The notes under the pieces: model-generated | The model's input: the letters and a program-made list of their open reading frames with translations, nothing else | Databases searched by the model: none | Told to the model about the DNA's origin: nothing | Made by a program: the position numbers and the translations under genes | NCBI RefSeq assembly: GCF_042492175.1 | Contig: NZ_CP170453.1 | Coordinates: forward strand, 1,178,001-1,242,000 | Reading direction: 5' to 3' | Length of the DNA: 64,000 bases | Origin: CAJXSN01 sp947492235 | Lineage (GTDB): Bacteria > Pseudomonadota > Alphaproteobacteria > Sphingomonadales > Sphingomonadaceae | In this document: positions 24,405 to 33,702 of the stretch, piece by piece | Position numbering within the stretch: the first letter of the stretch is position 1 | Layout of the letters: each line of letters begins with the position of its first letter

Positions 24405-25691
24405 TTAGCCGGCGGGCGCGGCAGGCGGCAGCGAATGCGGCCGGGGATGTGGCTGCGGGCCGTGCGCTGGCGGAGCGTAAGTCGGGCGCGGCCCGGGCTG
24501 GGGCAAGCGGGCGGCGCGCTGTTGGGCTATACCGTAAATCAGCGCGGCATAGACGATCGAGAAAGACGGCGTCGCCAGATAGAGCTGCCCGAGGAAGCAG
24601 AAAAACGCCGCCGCCGTCAGAAGGCCCGCCTGATGGGCCGAAAAATCGACCAGAAAACGCTTGATGAACAGGAACAGGATCGGGAGCGAGAAGAATCCCG
24701 CCTGAACGAAAATCAGCCCGAAGCCCGACGCCGCGCCGCCTTCCGACAGATTATACACCCAGCCGTTCTCGACCAGAATGCGCGCGCGCATCTCCAGCCA
24801 CGCCTGCCACGAAATGCCCGAAGGCAGGAGGCCGGCGCGCATTGTTTCCCAAATGGGCAAGAAGATCCCGCTCAGCCGGGCATTCGCACTGGCATCGGCC
24901 ACCAGCACATCGAAACCGCTGTAGAGGAAGCGGTCGACCAGCTGCACCAGCCGTGAATCGCCCGAAAGCAGCGCCGGCAAGAACGTGCTCAGCAGCATGC
25001 CGACAATGGCGAGCACGAAGAACCAGCTGCGCTTGAGCGGAGCGCTGGCGGCCCAGATTATCGTTCCCACCGCTAGCGCCATCACCGCAAAAGATGATCC
25101 GGCAAGCAGGACGGCCCCGCCCAGCGCCAGACCGACAACCACCCGGTTTCCCCGCAACAGCATCAGCGCCGCAGCCATACTGATCAGATGCAGCGCATGG
25201 TGGGTCGGCTCCGGTGCGAAACCCAGAACCCCGCGCCCCGATGCGGCGATATTGACGCTCAAATCCTCGCTCTGCGTAACCAGAAAATTGAGGAATGTCA
25301 GGCTGATAAAGCGCTGAATCGCACCGACAATGACCCACGCAATAATCGCCCATGTCAGCAGCCGCCGGGCGATGGCTGGCCTATTGCGCATCACATAATA
25401 AAGTGGCGGGACAACCAGCAAAGGCGTCAGGTAACTGACGAGATAGAGCAGTTCGCGCGGGTCCAGTCCCTGGGGAACCTCGACGAAAAATATCACCAGT
25501 CCGAGCACCGCCAGATAAATCAGCGCGAGCCGGTCATTCCGCGGAATCTGCAGCAGCGAAAGCGGGACGATGGCCAGAAACAGCGCGCTGAAGATAATCG
25601 CATACGGCTGATTGTACGTTTCCAGCGGGTAGAGCTGGGTGAACGGAAACATCGCAAACACGAAGACAGCAAGGGCGATGAAATAGGCCAT
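24405..25691 (-). CDS. Polytopic membrane protein, probable Wzy-like polysaccharide polymerase
   Basis: 428 aa with about ten hydrophobic segments. A large loop near residues 255-330 precedes the final helices, like O-antigen polymerases. The C-terminal ~40 residues are Pro/His-rich (PGPRPTYAPPAHGPQPHP). ATG 25691 preferred; an in-frame GTG 30 codons upstream is also possible and neither has a good ribosome-binding site. The Wzy assignment rests on topology and position next to the Wzx-like gene, so it is tentative. Confidence 0.6.
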   Translation of the reverse strand: MAYFIALAVFVFAMFPFTQLYPLETYNQPYAIIFSALFLAIVPLSLLQIPRNDRLALIYLAVLGLVIFFVEVPQGLDPRELLYLVSYLTPLLVVPPLYYVMRNRPAIARRLLTWAIIAWVIVGAIQRFISLTFLNFLVTQSEDLSVNIAASGRGVLGFAPEPTHHALHLISMAAALMLLRGNRVVVGLALGGAVLLAGSSFAVMALAVGTIIWAASAPLKRSWFFVLAIVGMLLSTFLPALLSGDSRLVQLVDRFLYSGFDVLVADASANARLSGIFLPIWETMRAGLLPSGISWQAWLEMRARILVENGWVYNLSEGGAASGFGLIFVQAGFFSLPILFLFIKRFLVDFSAHQAGLLTAAAFFCFLGQLYLATPSFSIVYAALIYGIAQQRAARLPQPGPRPTYAPPAHGPQPHPRPHSLPPAAPAG

Positions 25692-25819
25692 GTGTCGAGA
25701 CGTTTCGCTGGTTCGCTTTGCAGGTTGGGGCAGATTGGAACGGAGGCGTGCTCTATAGGCTAGCCACTCCTTGCGCGCCACCCCGCGCGCTATACGGCCA
25801 TGCCCGAATGGCTCCTGCG

Positions 25820-27097
25820 CTAATGGCTCTGCGAAGGCCCCCGGTCACGCGCACGGCGCAGCCCCAGATATGCGCCCAGCATATACAATGCGCGCAGGCC
25901 CTCTCCCGCCGCCACGCTCGCGACAAAACCGGGCACGCCGAGCGCCATGGCCGATGCCACCAGAAATCCGCCATAGGTTACGGCAGTCGACACGATTGCC
26001 GCACGCAGCACGTAGCGTTCCGCATCGAAGGCGAGCAACACGAACGACAATTGCATGTGAAACGCGGCGAGCATGGCGATAGTGGTCAGCCCGATGGCCA
26101 GCACGCCCAGATTGTAAGTCGCCCAGAATTGCGCGGCTTGCGGGATCTGCAGGCTGATCAGGAACGCCGCGAAGGACCCCGCCGCCAGCACAGTGAGGAG
26201 AAAGGCGGGTACTTTCAATTGCCGCAGCAGCCCGGTCTCGCCGCGCCGGGCCAGCTTGATGACCAGCGGCCCCTCGCGCTGGGCAACCGATCCGGCAAAC
26301 ATCTGGGCGATCTGCACGAAGACCATGGCCACCGCATAGGCCCCCGCCGTGGCGGCATCGGCGATGAGCGCAATGAACCCGCGCCCGCCAAAGGGCACGA
26401 GGCTGCCGATCAGGTTGGAGGAATAAAGCTGGCGGCCCTCACGCACTGCTCCCGCTGTTTCCTCGAACGCATTGGCCGCGTCATGTGAAGGGGCAGCAAA
26501 CCGGCGCCGTACCGTCAGCCAGGACCAGAGCGCGACCAGAGCTTGCGCCAATGCTTCCCCGGCCAGCGCCCACTCCCACCCCGCAAGCATCGCCAAAGGC
26601 GCGGCGATCAGCAAGGCAAGGCCGGAACGCGCCGTCGTAAACGCGAGCAGCAACCGCATGGAACCGATCGCGCGCATGCCCGACGCGGTGAGGAGCAAGA
26701 TCACTCCGGGCACCACCAACAGGGCAGCCAGCGCAAGCCCGGTGGCAGTCGTTTCCGGCAGCCAGCCCGCGACAGTCCCCAAGCCTGCCAGCGCCAGCAT
26801 GACCATGGCGACAATGCCCCCGCGCAAGGCCAGCAGGCGGCTGGCCGAGGCCTGATCAAGTGCCAGAAAAGCGAAATCCCCTTCCTCCCACGCCCGGGGC
26901 CATGCCTTTGTCGTGCGTTCTATTCTGCCCAGACTGATCAGGATCGTCGCGACGACGGCCACGCCCATGAAGACGGCGTATCGGCCAAACGAGGCCGGCT
27001 CGAGCAGCGCTGCCAGCAGCAGGGTCTTCACCAGACCGATGGCCGCCGCAGCCGAGATAGCGACGGGGAACAGCAGGGCGGGGGAGAGGCGCGGCAA
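25820..27097 (-). CDS. Probable Wzx-like polysaccharide flippase
   Basis: 425 aa with about 11-12 hydrophobic helices spread evenly, as in MATE/polysaccharide transporter proteins. The N terminus (AISAAAAIGLVKTLLLAALLEPASFGRYAVFMGVAVV cut across helices 1-2) resembles oligosaccharide flippases. The start is uncertain: TTG 27097 is the first in-frame candidate after the upstream gene. Likely moves a lipid-linked glycan across the inner membrane. Confidence 0.65.
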   Translation of the reverse strand: MPRLSPALLFPVAISAAAAIGLVKTLLLAALLEPASFGRYAVFMGVAVVATILISLGRIERTTKAWPRAWEEGDFAFLALDQASASRLLALRGGIVAMVMLALAGLGTVAGWLPETTATGLALAALLVVPGVILLLTASGMRAIGSMRLLLAFTTARSGLALLIAAPLAMLAGWEWALAGEALAQALVALWSWLTVRRRFAAPSHDAANAFEETAGAVREGRQLYSSNLIGSLVPFGGRGFIALIADAATAGAYAVAMVFVQIAQMFAGSVAQREGPLVIKLARRGETGLLRQLKVPAFLLTVLAAGSFAAFLISLQIPQAAQFWATYNLGVLAIGLTTIAMLAAFHMQLSFVLLAFDAERYVLRAAIVSTAVTYGGFLVASAMALGVPGFVASVAAGEGLRALYMLGAYLGLRRARDRGPSQSH

Positions 27098-27120
27098 AGT
27101 GGTCTTGGCCCCCGCGCCGC

Positions 27121-28011
27121 TCAGCCCAGCCCGACGAGGCGGGCGAGCACTTTTTCGTCGAGATCCGGGCGCAGCGCCACGGCCCCTTCCAGAATGGCCT
27201 GCGCGTTGTCGGTCACGGCGCGGTCCGGCTTCGTATAGGGCATGTCGGAATTGAAGGTGAGGAACACCGCCATCCGCTCACGCTGGCAGCGGCTGCCATA
27301 GTGATAGCACGCTGCGGGGTCGACAAAGACGGTGGAGCCCGCTTCGCCGTAAAACCGGTGGATCTGGCCATCGCCCAGTTCCGCTTCGAAGGTCGGGTCG
27401 TCGATCCGGCGAATAATCGGTGAACCCGAAATCCGGCGCGTATCCGCCTTGTCCACGAACACAAACGGTCCGGCGTCCTCGTCCAGCACATCGTTCAAGT
27501 AAGTGATCGCGTGAAAACTGCGCGAATCGTCGTAATCGCGGTGCCAGAACTGGCTTTCCGACAAGGCGCCACCTGGTCTGGCGGGGGAATAGAGCAGGTT
27601 GATCCCGTCGAGCCGGCAGCGCCCGCTGAAATAGTCGATGGCGGCGTCGATTACGTCCGCGCGGAACACCCATTGGAGCAGCGGATTGCCCGCATTGTAA
27701 TCCTCGGCCCATGCGAGATTGACATGCGGACGGCCCGGCGGAATCTTCTCTGGAGCAGGGATGCGCGGCTCGTAATAGGCTCTGGTTGCTGCGATCAGCT
27801 CGGCGGGCATGAGCGGCCCTTCGGCATGTCCCGTGCGCTCCACCTGCGTGCTCGCGGCGGTTTTGCCACCGGCCACGGGCGAGCGGAGCCGGTCCGGCCC
27901 GATAAACCGCAAACGACCCGCCTTGCGCACGGGCACCAGCCGCCAGCGCAGGAAGCTCGCCATGCGGCGGAACATGCTCCGCTGGCTGCCGGACTGCGTG
28001 GTCGCCATCAT
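27121..28011 (-). CDS. Phytanoyl-CoA dioxygenase-like (PhyH) protein
   Basis: 296 aa. Fe(II)/2-oxoglutarate dioxygenase facial triad is visible: H157 and D159 in FWHRDYDD, and distal H237 in CYHYGSR, with an Arg nearby (R241 or R244) that could bind 2-oxoglutarate. GGAGG precedes ATG 28011, which overlaps the acyltransferase stop. PhyH-like enzymes in glycan loci may hydroxylate or oxidise a sugar or its substituent; the substrate here is unknown. Confidence 0.75.
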   Translation of the reverse strand: MMATTQSGSQRSMFRRMASFLRWRLVPVRKAGRLRFIGPDRLRSPVAGGKTAASTQVERTGHAEGPLMPAELIAATRAYYEPRIPAPEKIPPGRPHVNLAWAEDYNAGNPLLQWVFRADVIDAAIDYFSGRCRLDGINLLYSPARPGGALSESQFWHRDYDDSRSFHAITYLNDVLDEDAGPFVFVDKADTRRISGSPIIRRIDDPTFEAELGDGQIHRFYGEAGSTVFVDPAACYHYGSRCQRERMAVFLTFNSDMPYTKPDRAVTDNAQAILEGAVALRPDLDEKVLARLVGLG

Positions 28012-28571
28012 GGGTTGGCCTCCTTCGCGTCCCGGCCTTGCGGCAAAGCGACACCGGGCCCTGACCAGGCCTGCGATACGACATCGGAAATCTTGCGCGC
28101 CGGGCAGCCGGCATAGGTTCCGGGCTCTGTAATATCGCGGTTCACCAGCGACATCGCGCCGATCACGACATTGTCGCAAATCGTCACCGGGCCGATCACC
28201 ACGCTGTTGCTGCCAATCACCACATTGTCACCCAGATCGAATACGCGCTTCTCGGCATGGCGGGCGAGATATTCCGGATCATCCGGGGCGCGGCCGACGA
28301 ACTTTACTCCGGCATTCACCACTAATGTTCCGCGCGAGCGCAGGCCGTTTCCCCCCAGCAACACGCCGACCGGGTGGCCAATCCGCAAATCGGGCACGAA
28401 CACGTTACGGCTAGCGACATCCAGACTGTAAAATACCAGCACCAACCGGTCGACGATCATCGACAGCGGCAGGCCCAGCAGCGGCAGGCGGTTGCCCAGC
28501 CAGTGGCCCAGCCCGATCCAGAATCGGATATGCGTGGGGAGCGACCACAGGGCCAGCAATGCGCGTTTCAT
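28008..28571 (-). CDS. Hexapeptide-repeat (left-handed beta-helix) acyltransferase
   Basis: 187 aa. The N-terminal ~45 residues include a hydrophobic helix. Hexapeptide repeats occupy about 75-160 (FDLGDNVVIGSNSVVIG, VTICDNVVIGAMSLVNRDI), ending AGCPARKI, as in serine O-acetyltransferase-like proteins. Probably O- or N-acetylates a sugar for the surface glycan. Start overlaps the preceding gene by four bases. Confidence 0.8.
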   Translation of the reverse strand: MKRALLALWSLPTHIRFWIGLGHWLGNRLPLLGLPLSMIVDRLVLVFYSLDVASRNVFVPDLRIGHPVGVLLGGNGLRSRGTLVVNAGVKFVGRAPDDPEYLARHAEKRVFDLGDNVVIGSNSVVIGPVTICDNVVIGAMSLVNRDITEPGTYAGCPARKISDVVSQAWSGPGVALPQGRDAKEANP

Positions 28572-29941
28572 GATGCTGCCCCCTCCTCTGCGGCCACTTG
28601 CAGCAAGCGGTCGATCATTTCACCGGCGCGGGGGATGTCCGTCCGCCCGCGCATGAATTGCCCCTCTACACAGTGCCGGTTGAGAAAGTCGCCATACCAG
28701 CTTTGCAGCGCCTCTTCACCTGACCCTGAATCCTGGCCTTGCGCATCCCAATCAACAGCAAAATTGTTCCAGTCGTCCACCGGCGTGACGCCCGGCATAC
28801 TGCGAAAATGCGGCTGGCCGACGACGAAGGCGGGGCGGCCATGCATCACCGTTTCCAGCACGGCGGTGGAACCGATGCTGACCAGTGCGCTGGGCCCTGC
28901 GAGCAGATCGGCCATTTTCACCGTGCCGTGAATGCGTTTGACCCGCGCATTGGCGAGCAAATCCTGCCACTTGTCCTGTTGCAGTGCGCCCGGCTGCGAG
29001 GGATGCTCTTTGAGAAGCAGATAGGTGTCGGCGGGCAGATGCTCGAACGCCTCCATCGCCAGCGCCAGCTGGTTGGTGAAGGACGACCAATAGCTGATGA
29101 CCGCCTCGGGCTCGTAATGCAGCGGATAGATCACGCATTTCGCACCCGACGCCGCAATGTCTTTCGGATCGTCATATTTGGCGGTGATTGACGCCGCGAG
29201 GCTGCTGGCCATGAAATCATGCGGCCACGGATCGGCATCGAGGAAGGTTTCTGCTTTCACCATGCGCCGCCGCATGCCCATCGCGCCATATTTCGCCGCT
29301 GCTTTCAAAGGCCGGAGCACGCCGCGATAATTGTGCAGATAGGCGGGCAGACCGGCATCGCGCTTGCGCTGCGCGATATGCGCGGCGACTTTCGCGGGCC
29401 CGTCGTCCAGCAAGTCCAGCGCGATTGGCCGGTCCTGCATGGCCCCGCGCGCAAACCAGATATGGCCCGGCACCCAGCCGACATTGAAGTGCGCACCCAG
29501 CCCGCCTTGCGCCGTAACAAAACGGTCCAGCGCATCGTTCACGATCCCGCTGACGGGTTCATCCAGCAACAGGGCAATCGGGCCTGCCTCTGCCAACGCG
29601 TCTTCCAGTAGTTTGATGCCTTGCAGGATGGTGGCGATCTTAGGCAGGTCCATCCGCGCGACATAGCGATCGCGCCGGACGAGCTTAGCCAGTGCGTGAA
29701 AGCGCTCATCGCGGACCGGCTCCATCGCCTCGGCAGCGGCAAGATAGTCGCCCAGCACAAACACACGCCCCACCGGGTCGTTGGCTTGCACTTGCTCGGC
29801 TTCGGCCCGTTTGCTGACGATGTAGAAACGGGGCCTTTCGCCTGCCTCACCGGTCAGCGCCGCGCCCAACCTGCTGAATTCATCGGCGAGGAAATCGCGC
29901 GCATAGAAGGCGATTGCGGGGAGGGGGGCGGACTGGGTCAT
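28568..29941 (-). CDS. KpsS/KpsC-like capsule transferase, candidate nonulosonate transferase
   Basis: 457 aa. The C-terminal half resembles capsule polysaccharide synthesis proteins: CVIYPLHYEPEAVISYW, an aromatic/acidic helix, LLLKEHPSQPG (the His-Pro motif) and ALVSIGSTAVLETVMHGRPAF (the Ser-Thr motif). In KpsS/KpsC these residues serve CMP-Kdo transfer. With the CMP-pseudaminate genes in the same operon, CMP-pseudaminate is a plausible donor. That step is inference. No signal peptide; cytoplasmic. Confidence 0.65.
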   Translation of the reverse strand: MTQSAPLPAIAFYARDFLADEFSRLGAALTGEAGERPRFYIVSKRAEAEQVQANDPVGRVFVLGDYLAAAEAMEPVRDERFHALAKLVRRDRYVARMDLPKIATILQGIKLLEDALAEAGPIALLLDEPVSGIVNDALDRFVTAQGGLGAHFNVGWVPGHIWFARGAMQDRPIALDLLDDGPAKVAAHIAQRKRDAGLPAYLHNYRGVLRPLKAAAKYGAMGMRRRMVKAETFLDADPWPHDFMASSLAASITAKYDDPKDIAASGAKCVIYPLHYEPEAVISYWSSFTNQLALAMEAFEHLPADTYLLLKEHPSQPGALQQDKWQDLLANARVKRIHGTVKMADLLAGPSALVSIGSTAVLETVMHGRPAFVVGQPHFRSMPGVTPVDDWNNFAVDWDAQGQDSGSGEEALQSWYGDFLNRHCVEGQFMRGRTDIPRAGEMIDRLLQVAAEEGAAS

Positions 29942-29973
29942 GATGGTGCTGGCTCAAGCCGATAGGCCGAGGG

Positions 29974-30852
29974 TTACGCGCCTGCAATATTCAACCGCGC
30001 AATGCCGGGATGGGGCAGCAGGCAATCGGGGCCCCATGGCGGGATGGCGCAGGTTACGTTTCGACCGGCTTCCAGCGCAATCACCATGGCCATTGAGTGC
30101 AATCCGGCGACATGCTCAGCGCCTTGCAAAGCGGCGGAGATGTCGGCGGAAGTGTCGAGCGTCCATCCGGGCCGAGCTGTCAGCCAGTCGGCGTATTTGC
30201 CGGGGGGATCGGACGGGTGCGGGCGCAACCGGACGTTGGCTGCAGCTGCACCGCCATGCTCTGCGAACCAGTCAAGCGCCTGAAACTCGCCCTGTCTGCC
30301 TCGCCCCCAATCGCTGCGCGCAGGCTCGCACACAAACAGGGTGTCGCCGTTTGCGGGAGGCTCGCCCGCTTTTGCTGCCTGCTCTGCAACGTAGGTATTG
30401 GGCCACAGCGCCATCGTCTGATCAGGGAAGGTGCCTCGGGCGATATCCTGTGCGAGGGCGTCACCCACCACAACCACGTCGGGTAATACCGTCTCGCCCT
30501 TCCGTTCGAACCGCGCGGCGTAATTCACCCAATGGTCGATCACGGCGACGCTGTGGGCGCTTCCCTGCGCGAGAATTCGGGCGCGGTGCTCCAGATCGCT
30601 GGCCCAGCCTGTGCCGCTGAGCACACAGGCCGCGCCCTCGATGGCTTCTTCGAGACTGCAAGACGATGTCTCGCCGAACCGCCCATTCCAATTGGCTGCT
30701 GCCGGGCCGCTGACACACACAAAGTCCGGCGGAGAGCCTGCGCTGGCGCACCAGCTGGCGATCATGTTCGCTGCGCCCGCATCATGGGCCACAACCGCCA
30801 GCGGGCGAGGCAAGTTGTCGATGGGGGAAACCTCAGGCGGCGAAGCGGGCAT
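29974..30852 (-). CDS. Putative GT-B-type glycosyltransferase, unassigned
   Basis: 292 aa. N-terminal Rossmann-like strand LAVVAHDAGAANMIASW, a central VDHWVNY-type segment, then VRLRPHPSDPPGKYADWL (His-Pro motif) and HVAGLHSMAMVIALEAG (Ser-bearing motif followed by a helix). This pair of motifs occurs in sialyl- and Kdo-transferases; overall family membership is not recognised. ATG 30852 overlaps the GNAT gene by 20 bases; TTG 30813 is an alternative start. Confidence 0.5.
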   Translation of the reverse strand: MPASPPEVSPIDNLPRPLAVVAHDAGAANMIASWCASAGSPPDFVCVSGPAAANWNGRFGETSSCSLEEAIEGAACVLSGTGWASDLEHRARILAQGSAHSVAVIDHWVNYAARFERKGETVLPDVVVVGDALAQDIARGTFPDQTMALWPNTYVAEQAAKAGEPPANGDTLFVCEPARSDWGRGRQGEFQALDWFAEHGGAAAANVRLRPHPSDPPGKYADWLTARPGWTLDTSADISAALQGAEHVAGLHSMAMVIALEAGRNVTCAIPPWGPDCLLPHPGIARLNIAGA

Positions 30853-31357
30853 AGAGCACAATGTCCATCGGCGCGCCGTCCACGATCTCGTGGTCCTTGC
30901 GCGTCGCCTCCAGATGCATGCCGGAGCGTTCGAATATCCGCACCATACCGCGATTGCCCGCCAGCGTACCGCCGGTCAGCTTGCGCGTGCCGTTGGCCAG
31001 CAACCATTTCGACAGCAGATCCCATGCCGCCTGCCCGTATCCGCCGCCCCAGCGCGTGCGCTCCCCCACCATGATGCCGATATCGGCCAGCCCATGATGC
31101 GGATTGCGATAGGCGGTCATGGTACCGATAGGCGTATCATCGGCTGCATCGTGGATCGACAGGAACAGGTTCGGAGTATCGGTGAAGCTCGCGAGATAGT
31201 GCTCGCAGTTTTCGGCTGTGTGCTGGCGAAATCGCTGGCTGGAAAACCGGGTGACTTCGGGGTCATTCAGCCATGCGAGATAGGCGGGCGTAATGTCGGC
31301 CTGCGTAAAGGCGCGCAAAGTCACTTTTTCGCCCGAAAGACCCGGAAAACTGCTCAT
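30833..31357 (-). CDS. GNAT-family N-acetyltransferase (RimJ/RimL or PseH-like)
   Basis: 174 aa. Starts VTLRAFTQADITPAYLAWLNDPEVTRF cut at typical beta1/alpha1 positions, with acetyl-CoA loop near GGGYGQAAWDLL and LAGNRGMVRIFERSGM. PseH and related amino-sugar acetyltransferases share this layout. Since another GNAT domain is fused to PseG in the same locus, this one probably acts on a second amino sugar. Start overlaps the DegT stop (ATGA). Confidence 0.75.
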   Translation of the reverse strand: MSSFPGLSGEKVTLRAFTQADITPAYLAWLNDPEVTRFSSQRFRQHTAENCEHYLASFTDTPNLFLSIHDAADDTPIGTMTAYRNPHHGLADIGIMVGERTRWGGGYGQAAWDLLSKWLLANGTRKLTGGTLAGNRGMVRIFERSGMHLEATRKDHEIVDGAPMDIVLYARFAA

Positions 31358-32631
31358 CCGCGCAGACTATCCAGCTGGCTCCACACCTTCTGGAAGGCGT
31401 TGATCACCAACTGCACTTCGTCTTCGGGGAACTGGAACATGCAAAGGTTCAGCCCTAGAAAATCGCCATCATGCAGCCGCTCGGCCACCGGGCAGGTGCT
31501 GGTGCCATAGGCGAAACTGCGGTCCTCGCGCAGAGACCACGGATGCCCGCCCGTGCCATAGGCGATCTGTTTGGTGAAAATCGGCAAACGGTGGACGTTG
31601 ACATAGCCCGGCATCAGCCCCGGCACGCCTTCGGCCTTGAGCGCTTCGATAAGGGCCGCGCGGCCCACTTCGCGCGCCGCGCCGTCCAGCGTTAGGCCGT
31701 ACACGTAATACACATGTGTGCTGTAATCGGCGACGAAGGGTGTGGAGAGGCCTCCCAGTCCCAATAGCCCGGCATTCAATTGCGCGGCCACCCGCTGGCG
31801 ATCGGCGATGCGCTCTTCCAGCTTGTCGAGCTGGCAGCTGGCAATCGCCGCTTCGATCTCGCCCATGCGGAAATTGTAGCCGATCATATTGGCAAGGCTG
31901 GCCGGATCGTCCTGCTGCACCACCGATTCCGCGTGATTGCGCAACAATGCCAGCTTCTCCGCCAGTTTGTCGTCATCGGTGACCAGAATGCCGCCTTCGC
32001 CGCAATGAATATGCTTGTGATAATTGAGCGAGAAACCGCCTATGTCGGCCCGCGTGCCGGTCAGCCCGTCGCCGCGCTTCGATCCCGGAGCCTGCGCCGT
32101 ATCGCCCAGCAGTTTCAGCCCGTGCTTGTCGGCAATCGCCTTCAACGCATCAACATCGGCGCTCTGGCCGAAAATATCGACCAGCATGATCGCCTTGGTG
32201 CGCGGAGTGATCAGCGCTTCCACGCAGGCGGGGTCGATGTTGAAAGTGCGCGGGTCGATATCGGCGAACACCGGGATCGCGTTCCAATGCAGGATCGCCA
32301 TGGCCGTGGCGGACATGGTCCACGGCGTGGTGATGATCTCGTCGCCTGGCTCCACGCGAATCGCGCCCACCTCGGCAATCAGTCCGCTGGTCCAGCTGTT
32401 GACGCCCAGCGCATGTTTGACGCCGAAATACTCGGCGGCCTTCTTCTCGAAGGCGCGGACGTAAGTGCCGCCCATAAAGCCATCGCCCGGCGCGCCGATA
32501 TAGGCGGACAGGACACCGCTGCGCACCACGCTCGCGGCGGCTTCTTCCTCGGCAGACCCCATGCTTTTGAACGGCTGCAAGGGTCTGCCGATCACCGGTG
32601 TTCCGCCGTGGAGGGCGAGAGGCTGGGTCAT
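31354..32631 (-). CDS. DegT/DnrJ/EryC1/StrS sugar aminotransferase
   Basis: 425 aa. PLP lysine K206 in SLNYHKHIHCGEGG; GDTAQAPGSKRG and TTPWTMSATAMAI are conserved aminotransferase segments. Transfers an amino group from glutamate to a keto-sugar nucleotide. Distinct from the PseC paralogue further upstream in the locus, so a second amino sugar is likely. The N terminus MTQPLALHGGTPVIGRPL is typical of the family. Confidence 0.88.
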   Translation of the reverse strand: MTQPLALHGGTPVIGRPLQPFKSMGSAEEEAAASVVRSGVLSAYIGAPGDGFMGGTYVRAFEKKAAEYFGVKHALGVNSWTSGLIAEVGAIRVEPGDEIITTPWTMSATAMAILHWNAIPVFADIDPRTFNIDPACVEALITPRTKAIMLVDIFGQSADVDALKAIADKHGLKLLGDTAQAPGSKRGDGLTGTRADIGGFSLNYHKHIHCGEGGILVTDDDKLAEKLALLRNHAESVVQQDDPASLANMIGYNFRMGEIEAAIASCQLDKLEERIADRQRVAAQLNAGLLGLGGLSTPFVADYSTHVYYVYGLTLDGAAREVGRAALIEALKAEGVPGLMPGYVNVHRLPIFTKQIAYGTGGHPWSLREDRSFAYGTSTCPVAERLHDGDFLGLNLCMFQFPEDEVQLVINAFQKVWSQLDSLRG

Positions 32632-32712
32632 TGTCGTTCCTTATCCGGATATTGCCGGCGGCATTAGCGCCGCGAGGGGGCAGCCTTCAAGTCTGCCGTT
32701 TGGGCCTGCCGT

Positions 32713-33693
32713 TCAGGTCTGGGTTGCTCGCGTTACCCTGTCCATCAGGCTGGCGGCAAACAGACTGGTTTCTAATGTGCTGGGCAGGGGGCTGTCTGTG
32801 TCCAGCAGCGCCTCCAGATTGCGGTAGGTTCCATCCAGCATGGCTTCACAGTGCAGCTGCGCATCGGGGTGCGCCGTGGCGGGGGCGAGATGGCGGAAGC
32901 CGGGGTAATCGGGATTGGGCACGGCCAATTCCTCGCGCAGTCCCAGCCCGCCCCGCACCACCGATAGGCGGCGATCCGCAAACACTGCAGAAATCTCGAT
33001 GCAATGATAGGGCAGGTCCATGCCGGTGATGGTCACGCGCGTGCTCCCGATGCGGAACCCGAAGGATGGATTGTCCGGGTCGCTCGCTTCGATCCAGTCG
33101 AGTTCCGGAGCCTCGCTGACATCCAGAACCGCGCCGATCTGGTCGAGTATATGCACGCCATTGACGGCAAGGCCCCGGCTGTATGTCGCATTCAGCGCTA
33201 TCGGAGCCAGATCCGCCGCTGCAGCCTGCAACGCGGCATATTGTGGCAGCCCCCGGCGCAGATAATTGACGCCGATGCGGGGCGGATTGCTCAGGCCGCG
33301 CCACTTCTCCAGCAGCGCCTCATGGTCGGCGAGCGCCAGCGTCACTGGCTTTTCCACCCATAGGAATCGTGCATCTGTGTCCAGTAGCCGCTCAATATGC
33401 GCCGCGTGATGCTCGGATGGCGAGCACACCGACACGCATTCCGGGGAAAGCGCGAGCACTTCCTCCAGATCGCCGGTGACCACTGGCTCGCCCGACCCCC
33501 TATAGCCGCTTGAAAAGGCTGCGCGCGCTGCTGCGTCAGGCTCGTACACGGCGACCAGCTGCGTGGCGGGGTGCCGGTCATAACAGGCAGCGTGGCTGAC
33601 GCTGCGCTGGCCATCCCACGCGCCGCCATCATAGCTCCAGCCGATCCGGCCTGCGCCCAGGATCGCGCATGGAATGGGTGTGGTCTGGCTCAT
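32713..33693 (-). CDS. Gfo/Idh/MocA-family oxidoreductase
   Basis: 326 aa. NAD(P)-binding CAILGAGRIGWSYD, CVSVCSPSEHH, and the catalytic-type Lys in LWVEKPVTLA that replaces the usual EKP motif context. In glycan loci these enzymes oxidise a sugar carbon ahead of a DegT aminotransferase, and the DegT gene follows here after 81 bases. The substrate is not identifiable. Confidence 0.82.
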   Translation of the reverse strand: MSQTTPIPCAILGAGRIGWSYDGGAWDGQRSVSHAACYDRHPATQLVAVYEPDAAARAAFSSGYRGSGEPVVTGDLEEVLALSPECVSVCSPSEHHAAHIERLLDTDARFLWVEKPVTLALADHEALLEKWRGLSNPPRIGVNYLRRGLPQYAALQAAAADLAPIALNATYSRGLAVNGVHILDQIGAVLDVSEAPELDWIEASDPDNPSFGFRIGSTRVTITGMDLPYHCIEISAVFADRRLSVVRGGLGLREELAVPNPDYPGFRHLAPATAHPDAQLHCEAMLDGTYRNLEALLDTDSPLPSTLETSLFAASLMDRVTRATQT

Positions 33694-33702
33694 ACAGGCA
33701 GC

